NCBI GenBank assembly: GCA_016717285.1
Contig: JADKFU010000005.1
Span: 1,038,501 to 1,102,500, forward strand
Length of the DNA: 64,000 nt
Direction: 5' to 3'
Source of the DNA: Chitinophagaceae bacterium
GTDB taxonomy: Bacteria; Bacteroidota; Bacteroidia; Chitinophagales; UBA10324
The position numbers were made by a program, and so were the translations under genes. Every line of letters starts with the position of its first letter. Within the stretch, counting starts at the first letter, position 1. The notes under the pieces were generated by a model. It ran no database searches, had not been told where the DNA came from, and worked only from the letters and a program-made list of their open reading frames with translations. This document shows, piece after piece, positions 43,723 through 51,643 of the stretch.

Positions 43723-46008
43723 TTATTCCTTCACCCATTTAATTATAGAAATATTTCCTGCTTCATCTGTGGCACGAACGAGGTATAGTCCAGGTAGTAA
43801 TTCGTGAACATCAAACTGTGTTTGATCTGCTTCATCTGATAATTGCCTGTACAACTCCTTTCCTGAAAGATCGAAAACCTGAAGATTAACCATTCCTTCA
43901 AATCCATTCAACAACACATTGATAATGTTTGTAGCAGGATTCGGATAGACCTTTACATTATTGGAAATTCCTGTTTCACTGATGCCTTCAATGGTAACAC
44001 CGGACTTCGGAGGTACAATATTCACTGTATAATCTTCTGTTTCACCTCGTGCATAGGATCCGCATGGAGAAGGCGGTACACCAAATATCATCATTACACG
44101 CATGCGGGTTAAGCCAGGTGTAGCATTTGCTGGAACGTTGAAATTCACACCAATCCATCCAAGGAAATCAGAAGAAATATTTACTGCCTGTTCGCCTGCA
44201 TCTGTAAAATCATTATCATGGTTATAGTCAATCCAGATACTGTAATTCTCGGTGAGTCCAAATGGCAACGCTGCCGATAGATACCCGGTTACAATAGAAC
44301 CCTGAATCAGGTTAGTACTAAGATTTGTGAAATCTCCATAGCCATTATTATTTCCGGTACTGTTTTGTATACCGCCAATCCAAACCAGAGAAAGGTATTC
44401 GAGTGATGCATCCAGACCGCCCACGCTACAATAACCCGTACCTTTAGTGGTGAAGTTCTTTGTATTAGAGAAGCCCGAAGGTCCACTGCTACAGACGGCC
44501 TCTATTGCATAATTATAGGAAGTGCCTGCTGTAAGTGCTTTTATTTTGATGGAAGTAAGATCAGTTGTGATAGTAGTCCAATCTGCGGCTGAACTCGTTT
44601 TATAATGGAGATGGTAAAGATAGGCACCAGCCACAGCCGCCCATGAAACCTTGGCAGTTGTGTCTGTAATGTTATTGGCCTTTAAGTTGGTTGGAATGCT
44701 ACATGTTCCTGTACCATTGTGATCAAGAAAATGGAAGGCGGTCATATTCGTTCCGCTTAACACAAACAGACTGCTGTCATTGGCAAGCGTAGATGCGATG
44801 CCCCAACCTGAATAAATATTTACGGAGTCGATCCATTGTATTGCTCCGCTATTGCTGTATTTCAAAGTAATCATTCGCAGGTAAGATGAGCCATTGGATT
44901 GTGTAAACATCGGACCGCCTTTCCCGGTTACAAAAACTTCTCCATTGGCCGTTGCAGAAAGGGCGCCCGGCGCCTCATCATTACCGGTGGTTTGGTTGTA
45001 TCGTGCATTCCATAACATGTTGCCGCTATTATTTACCTGGAAGGTTACCCAGTCAAAATAGGAAGCATTTAGATTGCCATAACCAATCACACTTAACTTG
45101 GTGGAAACCAATGTGAAACTCCTCGCTGTTTCTTCACCGCCAAAATCATAACTCTTCTTCCAGGTCTGAACGCCGGCAGCATTAAACTTATAAATGATCA
45201 TATCCATGCCACTGTTAGCTGACACCTGATTCGGATAATTGGTGAGAATGTATGAGTTTCCATTACCATCAATTTCAACATCTTGTCCCGAGTAACCTGT
45301 AAGATATTTGCTCCATAAAAATGTACCGGCAGTATCCCACGCTACTATCGAGAGGTTAGCTACATATTCAGACGTTCCTGTCACTATCACTAAATTATTT
45401 TTTAACCGCATGGATGCAAATCCGTGAATAGTTCCAAGGTTGACAGTGGTGTTTACCAACACTGTACCGGCCGGATTAAGTTTCATCAAAACAAAACCTG
45501 CGGGACTGGTGCCTGCTGTACCTATATACAGATTTCCGTTTTTATCGAGTTCACTGCGCAAGTTGAATTTCATACCTGTTGAGCTGCCTACAATATAACT
45601 GAGATCAATATTTTTTTTCCACAGCAAAGTTCCTGTTGAAGTGTATTTCAGCACAACAACAGCATTGGGATATTCCCAGGAAGAACCCCATGTATATCTG
45701 TAGCCCACAACATAAATATCTTTGTTCTTGTCGCAGTTAATCCAAACAGGTTTTTCATAGTTGCCTGAAATACCCGAAGTAGAGATCCGTTCCCACAAGA
45801 AGTTCCCGAACTTATCATACTTGCGTGTGTAAGTATTCTGAGCTTGTATATAGCCGGCTACCACTACGTTATCTGATTTGTCGTGGGCAATCATCGAACC
45901 GGTTTTAAGATAACTGTCGGCTGGTTTGATCCAGTCAGTGGAATAAGTTGCAAAAGAATAGCTAGAAGCCATCAGCAAGAAAGCGATCAAGGGGATTATC
46001 TTTTTCAT
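43723..46008 (-). CDS. Large T9SS cargo: propeller, Fn3-like and GEVED domains, sorting tail
   Basis: 761 residues from ATG 46008, chosen because it gives a proper signal peptide (MKKIIPLIAFLLMASS, cleaved near SFA). Layout: propeller-like repeats of the KYTSTGTLLWKK kind (about 40-420), a fibronectin-III-like domain (about 440-525), a GEVED domain (about 570-680, with YNHDNDFTDAGEQ and GETEDYTV), and a T9SS type A tail (KVYPNPATNIINV to the end). It should be secreted by the PorU/PorV system and anchored on the surface. It is bracketed by two arrays of palindromic repeats. Confidence 0.85.
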   Translation of the reverse strand: MKKIIPLIAFLLMASSYSFATYSTDWIKPADSYLKTGSMIAHDKSDNVVVAGYIQAQNTYTRKYDKFGNFLWERISTSGISGNYEKPVWINCDKNKDIYVVGYRYTWGSSWEYPNAVVVLKYTSTGTLLWKKNIDLSYIVGSSTGMKFNLRSELDKNGNLYIGTAGTSPAGFVLMKLNPAGTVLVNTTVNLGTIHGFASMRLKNNLVIVTGTSEYVANLSIVAWDTAGTFLWSKYLTGYSGQDVEIDGNGNSYILTNYPNQVSANSGMDMIIYKFNAAGVQTWKKSYDFGGEETARSFTLVSTKLSVIGYGNLNASYFDWVTFQVNNSGNMLWNARYNQTTGNDEAPGALSATANGEVFVTGKGGPMFTQSNGSSYLRMITLKYSNSGAIQWIDSVNIYSGWGIASTLANDSSLFVLSGTNMTAFHFLDHNGTGTCSIPTNLKANNITDTTAKVSWAAVAGAYLYHLHYKTSSAADWTTITTDLTSIKIKALTAGTSYNYAIEAVCSSGPSGFSNTKNFTTKGTGYCSVGGLDASLEYLSLVWIGGIQNSTGNNNGYGDFTNLSTNLIQGSIVTGYLSAALPFGLTENYSIWIDYNHDNDFTDAGEQAVNISSDFLGWIGVNFNVPANATPGLTRMRVMMIFGVPPSPCGSYARGETEDYTVNIVPPKSGVTIEGISETGISNNVKVYPNPATNIINVLLNGFEGMVNLQVFDLSGKELYRQLSDEADQTQFDVHELLPGLYLVRATDEAGNISIIKWVKE

Positions 46009-46888
46009 AGTATTAATTTTTGAATTTGTTAATGTAGCAGACTTATTTATTTGAAGATTGTAAAATTCTAAACTATGCTCTAGATTAACAATGACAATTG
46101 TCATGGTTGGTGGGTTTCTACCAGCATAAGCATTTTTACATGAACAAGATATTTTCGTTATTTAGTGAAGACAATTATTATTACCTCATCAGGAAAGCAT
46201 TAGTGTTGAATCAGGCAGATCGTACACCAGACAGGAAATGCTTGTTTTTTTAAGTAAAAAATTCGGTCACTGAGCGCAGCCGAAGTGCCCGAATTTTGGA
46301 AGTTGATTGATCGTGTATTTTTTTGCGCCCTTCGGCTGCGCTCAGGGAGCAAAAAAATTCGGTCACTGAGCGCAGCCGAAGTGCCCGAATTTTGGAAGTT
46401 GATTGATCGTGTATTTTTTTGCGCCCTTCGGCTGCGCTCAGGGAGCAAAAAAATTCGGTCACGGCCGGGCCCCCGGGGGGGGGGGGGTTGGGAGCCTGAG
46501 CGAGCCGAAGTGCCCGAATTTTGGAAGTTGATTGATCGCTTTTTTTGCGCCCTTCGGCTGCGCTCAGGGAGCAAAAAATTCGGTCACTGAGCGCAGCCGA
46601 AGTGCCCGAATTTCGGAAGTTGATTGATCGTGTATTTTTTTTGCGCCCTTCGGCTGCGCTCAGGGAGCAAAAAAAATTCGGCCGCTGAGTGGTGTCGAAA
46701 AAATTCGGTCTCTACAACGAAGCAGCAAACTTTTTGAAAAGCAGCGAATTCAGATTGAAATACATCTTTGAATAAAAAACTGATAGATATGAATAGGTTT
46801 ACCACAGCTATTCGGGAATTCAAAGTGTCACTATCTAAGAATAATTCTTTTTTTTAGTAATTGCTAACCTAACCCAACAAATGATGAG
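46009..46888. other. Repeat-filled intergenic region
   Basis: 880 bases without a gene. It contains array 2 (46258-46690), an odd G/C-rich insert within it (about 46463-46495), and AT-rich DNA on either side holding the promoters of the flanking genes. Open frames of 70-124 codons here are translations of the repeat in either direction (RSRRAQK, GTSAALSDR) and are not genes. Confidence 0.8.
46258..46690. repeat. Tandem array 2 of ~96-bp palindromic units
   Basis: Units begin ATTCGGTCACTGAGCGCAGC at 46261 and 46357, ATTCGGTCAC at 46453 (interrupted by the G/C-rich insert) and again at 46578, with a last partial unit at about 46676. The spacing between the first three is exactly 96. The inverted core TGAGCGCAGCCGAAG / CTTCGGCTGCGCTCA is perfect in most units. 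Confidence 0.9.
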
Positions 46889-47611
46889 ATGAAAATTAAT
46901 TGTTTAGCACTGTTCATTGTTGTGATGATCTTAACTGTGATGAAATCTTTTGCACAGGCGGAGTTCAATTTTGGCCCTGTAGCAGGCATAAATGCATCAG
47001 GAGTTTATCATAATAAGTGCTATTATGAAAGTCAGACAAAAGAGCATCATTCCTTCGGGGTTCATCCTGTTTTTGGAGTTACGGCGGGAATATTTTCTCA
47101 ATTGAAATGGAAGCATCTCTCACTTGATTTACAGGTTATCTATTCTCAATCCGGCAAGAAAACAGTGTATATCAATGATCCTGAGAAAACTACGGAATTC
47201 TGGTATTACTATAAGAATGTACGTCATTATGAGTTTGCCTATTTGCAAATGCCTGTAACGCTGAATTATCATTTCCGGATCAAAAAAATGCATCCCTTTG
47301 CAGGATTTGGAATGGTGCCTTCTTACACCATTCGTGCTGAGGCGAAACAGTCCTATTCTCATGACCCGGAAATGAATTATACCAACAATTTTATAGAAGA
47401 AAGCAAAAATGATTTGATGGGCTATACGCCACGGGAGTTGCAATTCACTTCTGTAATCGGTGCTGAACTCAACGATCACATGCAGGCATGCTTGTCTTAT
47501 ACGGTGGGTGGTAATTCTTTATACTTTTATCCATATAGCTGTATGGCAGAAAGCTTTACCAACAAGACATTATCGTTTCAGTTGCGTTATCTGATCCGGA
47601 ATAGAAAATAA
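46889..47611 (+). CDS. Outer-membrane beta-barrel protein (PorT-like family)
   Basis: 240 residues with a signal peptide (MKINCLALFIVVMILTVMKSFAQ). The rest is an eight- to ten-strand barrel with repeated FxPxxG/FGVxxG-type turns (FNFGPVAGIN, HPVFGVTAGIF, PFAGFGMVPSY) and a final FQLRYLIR strand, as in the OMP_b-brl_2 family. The family includes PorT of T9SS, but this protein is more likely a generic member. It is upstream of a Crp/Fnr regulator on the same strand, 103 bases away. Confidence 0.75.
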   Translation: MKINCLALFIVVMILTVMKSFAQAEFNFGPVAGINASGVYHNKCYYESQTKEHHSFGVHPVFGVTAGIFSQLKWKHLSLDLQVIYSQSGKKTVYINDPEKTTEFWYYYKNVRHYEFAYLQMPVTLNYHFRIKKMHPFAGFGMVPSYTIRAEAKQSYSHDPEMNYTNNFIEESKNDLMGYTPRELQFTSVIGAELNDHMQACLSYTVGGNSLYFYPYSCMAESFTNKTLSFQLRYLIRNRK

Positions 47612-47714
47612 AATAACTTACAGTAATTGGTAAGAATACTTAGCTCAAGCAAGGTAGTCGCATGAAAAACCGTCCCGATGATTTGATTATTATTGCGATC
47701 ATCTAAATAGATCT

Positions 47715-48281
47715 ATGACTGCAGCGTTAAGAAAATTCATTTCAGATTATGTTGTACTCAGCAACAGAGAAATGGATAGCATTGTCAATAAGTTTAAAGT
47801 AAAAGCTGTTAGGAAAAATGAATTCCTCTTACGTGAAGGACAGATTTGTAAGGACCTGGTTTTTGTGGAAGAAGGTTGTCTCAGGTTGTATTATGTTGCA
47901 GATGGCGTTGAAGTATCTGTTTGGTTTTCTTTTAAGCATTCATCGGCCATTGAAATTTCCAGTTTTCTCAGCGGAAAACCAACCAACTATTTTCTGCAGG
48001 CCACTGAAGACAGTGAAATTTTGTTCCTTCCCAAAACAGAGTTGAATAAACTGTACCATTCACAACCGAAGGTGCAGGAGATGATGCGGCTATTTTTAGA
48101 AGACGTTGTATTGAATCTCATCGACCGGTTTACTGCTCTTCAAAGAGATGCTGCCGAAAAACGTTATAAAGATTTATTGAATAAACCTGCTTACCTGCAA
48201 AAAGTCCCGCAAAAATATCTAGCCTCGTTCATTGGTGTAACTCCTACATCACTGAGCAGGATAAGAAGAAAAATGAAGTAA
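47715..48281 (+). CDS. Crp/Fnr-family transcription regulator
   Basis: 188 residues. A cNMP-binding-like domain (about 20-120, with EGQICKDLVFVEEG) is followed by a C-terminal DNA-binding helix pair (about 150-185, YLASFIGVTPTSLSRIRRKM). The second half of the wing is short, as in many Bacteroidota regulators of this group. There are no N-terminal cysteines, unlike the serC-linked regulator. It lies between a barrel protein and an ATP-grasp gene, either of which could be its target. A promoter for the ATP-grasp gene follows it. Confidence 0.88.
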   Translation: MTAALRKFISDYVVLSNREMDSIVNKFKVKAVRKNEFLLREGQICKDLVFVEEGCLRLYYVADGVEVSVWFSFKHSSAIEISSFLSGKPTNYFLQATEDSEILFLPKTELNKLYHSQPKVQEMMRLFLEDVVLNLIDRFTALQRDAAEKRYKDLLNKPAYLQKVPQKYLASFIGVTPTSLSRIRRKMK

Positions 48282-48325
48282 TTCATTACTTGTCTTATGG
48301 CAACTTTTTTCTCTCTCCATCTTTT

Positions 48326-48333
48326 TTACTTTG
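48326..48333 (+). promoter_or_regulatory. Possible -7 box for the ATP-grasp gene
   Basis: TTACTTTG, one base off TAnnTTTG, 31 bases before the ATG at 48365, with a T-run (about 48305-48310) at the -33 distance. Confidence 0.4.
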
Positions 48334-48364
48334 CATCATTAAATAATAATCAAACAAATTAATC

Positions 48365-49237
48365 ATGCAGGTAGCTTTTGTAACCTATAGCAAATTTCCT
48401 GATTTGACGGAGGACGATCAACTGTTGATGCACTATTTAGTGCAAAAAAATATTACTGTAAGTCCTGTGCAGTGGGATGATAAAACGATCAACTGGCAGC
48501 AGTTTGATACCATCATACTCCGTTCGATGTGGGATTATTTTGAAAGGCCGCATGAGTTTGATCAATGGCTTGATAAGCTTGAAGCGCTTGACTGCAACGT
48601 GTTAAACCCGCTCTCGGTAGTAAGGTGGAATCAGAACAAACATTATTTTAATGATTTCAGGCGTAAGGGTGTGCTGCTGCCAGCCTATGTTATTTGTTCG
48701 CGCAATGATAAGCAGACATTAAAGAAAATAATGGAAGAAAGCGGATGGAGCAAAGCTGTTGTGAAGCCGGTTATTTCCGGAGGTGCTTACAATACTTGGG
48801 TTACAACTATTGATACTGTTGCCTCCGACGAAATACGTTTTGCAGAATTACTGAAAACCGGTGATGTGATTGTTCAGATTTTTGTGGAAGAAATTGTTAC
48901 CAAAGGAGAATTGTCATTCATCTTCTTTAATAAAAAATTCAGTCATGCCATTTGTAAAAAAGCAAAGCACGGCGATTTCAGGGTGCAGACGCAATTTGGA
49001 GGAACGGCGGAAGTGATACAACCTGATGCAGCTATTTTAATGCAGGCATCTGAATTGTTAAGCAGTATTGCAGAACCCTTACTTTATGCAAGAGTAGATG
49101 GAGTTGTAACCGATGATGGAAAATTTCTATTGATGGAATTAGAGTTGATTGAACCTACATTATCTTTTTTCATTAACGAGAATGCTTGTGAGAATTTTTA
49201 CGATGCATTAGTAGAATTATCAGAGACGAAATTCTAA
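48365..49237 (+). CDS. ATP-grasp family enzyme
   Basis: 290 residues. ATP-grasp features: a preATP-grasp N-terminal segment (about 1-85), the ATP-binding KPVISGGAYNTW (about 137-148, with the lysine and Gly loop), EEIVTKGELSFIFF (about 175-190), and the metal-binding end RVDGVVTDDG...LMELELIEPTL (about 240-265). The last motif resembles the DcsG/RimK-like subgroup that joins amines or amino acids to carboxylates. No biosynthetic partner is adjacent, so the substrate is open. Monocistronic. Confidence 0.85.
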   Translation: MQVAFVTYSKFPDLTEDDQLLMHYLVQKNITVSPVQWDDKTINWQQFDTIILRSMWDYFERPHEFDQWLDKLEALDCNVLNPLSVVRWNQNKHYFNDFRRKGVLLPAYVICSRNDKQTLKKIMEESGWSKAVVKPVISGGAYNTWVTTIDTVASDEIRFAELLKTGDVIVQIFVEEIVTKGELSFIFFNKKFSHAICKKAKHGDFRVQTQFGGTAEVIQPDAAILMQASELLSSIAEPLLYARVDGVVTDDGKFLLMELELIEPTLSFFINENACENFYDALVELSETKF

Positions 49238-49244
49238 ACTAAAA

Positions 49245-49659
49245 ATCGGTTACTGAGCGGAGCTCGAAAAGAAATCGGTCACTGAGCGCAGCCGAAGTGC
49301 CGGGATTTTTTAGATGACTGGTTTCTTTTTTTTTGCGCCCTTCGGCTACGCTCAGGGAGCAAAAAAAAATTGGTCACTGAGCGGAGCCGAAGTGCCCGAT
49401 TTTGAAGTTGACTGATCGCGTTTTTTTTTGCGCCCTTCGGCTGCGCTCAGGGAGCAAAAAAAATCGGTCACTGAGCGGAGCCGAAGTGCCCGGATTTTTT
49501 TAAATGACTGGTTTCTTTTTTTTTGCGCCCTTCGGCTACGCTCAGGGAGCAAAAAAAATCGGTCACTGAGCGGAGCCGAAGTGCCCGGATTTTTGAAGTT
49601 TGACTGATCGCGTTTTTTTTTTTTGCGCCCTTCGGCTACGCTCAGGGAGCAAAAAAAAA
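49245..49659. repeat. Tandem array 3 of ~96-bp palindromic units
   Basis: Same family as arrays 1 and 2, with the variant GAGCGGAGCCGAAG in several half-units and CTTCGGCTACGCTCA in the partner half. Four clear units lie between the ATP-grasp gene and the convergent Hsp70 gene. The terminal GGGAGCAAAAAAAAA ends just before the Hsp70 stop codon region. Confidence 0.9.
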
Positions 49660-49663
49660 ATGA

Positions 49664-51520
49664 CTAAACTTTCTTCCCTTTCATAGCATCCAGGATCACC
49701 TTATCCATCACACGATGTGCAAAGGGTTGTGAATATTCATTTAGCTCCTCCATTTTGGTATGAATAAAATCTTTATCACCACTATCCAATGAATCTTTCA
49801 GAGCATTCATAAAAGAACGCATGCCTTCAGCTTCTTCATTAGAAAGGAAACCGGCATTGCTCTTCAGAAATTTTTCGGCGGAAAGCAAAACCTGTTGCGC
49901 TTCTGTTTTTGCTTCCTGAACACTACGTGTCTGCATGTCATCTTTTGCATGGGTGATAGAATCCAGCAACATTTTTTCCACTTCCGCATCTGTCAATCCA
50001 TATTGTGGTTTGATATCAATGCTTTGTTCAAGTCCACTACGCAATTCCTTTGCTTTCACTTTTAGTATGCCATCAGCATTCAGGATAAAACTGATTTCAA
50101 TTTTTGGAAAACCGGCAGGCATGGCAGGAATTCCTGATAGGATGAATTCTGCCAGCTTACGATTGTCTTTCACCACATCACGTTCGCCCTGGTACACTGC
50201 AATTTTCAGATTCTTTTGTCCGTCAACAGAAGTGGTGTATTGTCTTGCTGCGCTGGTTGGAATTTTTGAATTACGCGGAATAATCACATCCATCAGTTCA
50301 CCAATAGTTTCGATGCCGAGTGAAAGCGGAGTGACATCGAGCAGTAAAATATCTTTTTGATTTCCTGCTAATACATCAGCCTGTATCGCCGCTCCCAATG
50401 CAACTACTTCATCCGGATTTAGTGAATCATAAACGGGCTTGCCGAAGAATGCAGCCACTGTTTGATTTACCAATGGAATACGAGTAGCTCCGCCCACCAT
50501 CACGATTGTTTCAATATCGCTGGTCGTCAGCTTTGCATCTTTTAATGCATGCTTTACTGCCACCATTGTTTTTTCAACAAGGTGGTTGGTTGCTGCTTCG
50601 AATTCAGTTTTTGTGATGTTGCAATTGAAGCTGCCTTGATGGCCTGAATAGCTATCGTTTTGGCTCAGATAAATTTTGGCTTCTTCCGCCTGAAGACGTA
50701 GCGATTGACTCAACGATTTATCACTAACGAGTTCCTTTTCTGATAGCTGATTTTGTTTCAGCCAGAAATCTACAATAGCGCGATCGAAATCATCGCCACC
50801 GAGAAATGTATCTCCATGTGTAGAGAGCACTTCAAATATTCCGCCCTGAATTTTCAGAATGGAAATATCAAAAGTTCCTCCACCGAGATCATAAACAGCA
50901 ATTGTTTTTTCTTCGTCCGGATTCAATCCAATACCATACGCGAGTGAAGCTGCCGTTGGTTCATTGATGATGCGTAACACTTCCAGTCCGGCTAATTTTC
51001 CGGCATCGCGTGTTGCCTGCCTTTGTGAATCGTTGAAGTATGCCGGAACGGTGATCACTACTTTCTTTACTGCTGCCTTCATCACTTTTTCTGCACGTTC
51101 TTTCAGCTCTTTCAAGATGAAAGAGGATAGTTCAATGGGAGAGTAGAAAATGTTACCGACACGAATCTTAACCAATTGCTCCGTGTCTTCATCAATAATT
51201 TTATAACCGAAATATCTTTCATGAGCCTTCACATCTTTATACGACTTTCCCATCAATCGCTTTACGGAATAAATGGTGTTTTGCGGATCGGAAATCAGAT
51301 GCTGCCTTGCCGCTGATCCTACGACTAATTTTTCAGGTGATTCAAAATGCACGATCGAAGGAACGAGCGAATGCACGCCGTCTTCCTTTACGGTTTCCGC
51401 GTGGCCGGTTTCCCTGTTAACAAAAGCAATCAATGAATTAGTGGTACCGAGATCGATGCCTGCAATCAGCTCTTTTTTTTCAATCGAAGCCTCTTTAATA
51501 TTTATGGAAATTTTTGCCAT
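49664..51520 (-). CDS. hscA: Hsp70 chaperone, HscA-like (Fe-S cluster assembly)
   Basis: 618 residues. N-terminal ATPase domain with IDLGTTNS (about 25-32), the second phosphate loop DLGGGTFDIS (about 217-226) and VGGATRIP (about 360), then a substrate-binding domain (DVTPLSLGIETIG) and a helical lid. The N-terminal extension MAKISINIKEASIEKKELIA before the first motif, the lack of a DnaK-type tail and the overall length suggest HscA rather than DnaK. HscA helps transfer Fe-S clusters from the scaffold IscU. No isc genes are next to it, so the call rests on sequence features alone. Confidence 0.8.
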   Translation of the reverse strand: MAKISINIKEASIEKKELIAGIDLGTTNSLIAFVNRETGHAETVKEDGVHSLVPSIVHFESPEKLVVGSAARQHLISDPQNTIYSVKRLMGKSYKDVKAHERYFGYKIIDEDTEQLVKIRVGNIFYSPIELSSFILKELKERAEKVMKAAVKKVVITVPAYFNDSQRQATRDAGKLAGLEVLRIINEPTAASLAYGIGLNPDEEKTIAVYDLGGGTFDISILKIQGGIFEVLSTHGDTFLGGDDFDRAIVDFWLKQNQLSEKELVSDKSLSQSLRLQAEEAKIYLSQNDSYSGHQGSFNCNITKTEFEAATNHLVEKTMVAVKHALKDAKLTTSDIETIVMVGGATRIPLVNQTVAAFFGKPVYDSLNPDEVVALGAAIQADVLAGNQKDILLLDVTPLSLGIETIGELMDVIIPRNSKIPTSAARQYTTSVDGQKNLKIAVYQGERDVVKDNRKLAEFILSGIPAMPAGFPKIEISFILNADGILKVKAKELRSGLEQSIDIKPQYGLTDAEVEKMLLDSITHAKDDMQTRSVQEAKTEAQQVLLSAEKFLKSNAGFLSNEEAEGMRSFMNALKDSLDSGDKDFIHTKMEELNEYSQPFAHRVMDKVILDAMKGKKV

Positions 51521-51643
51521 AGAAAATTAGACGGTGAATGCTGCTTAACAGCGTAATAAATTTTTGTGAGGCAAAGATAGGGGAGTCAGGGTAAAATATG
51601 ATCTGCAGTTATAAAACAAGATGCAAGACCGTTTCGGAATTTG

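Noticed and set aside
43377..49659. CRISPR array
   Set aside because: The units are directly adjacent ~96-bp palindromic repeats without unique spacers, and no cas genes are present.
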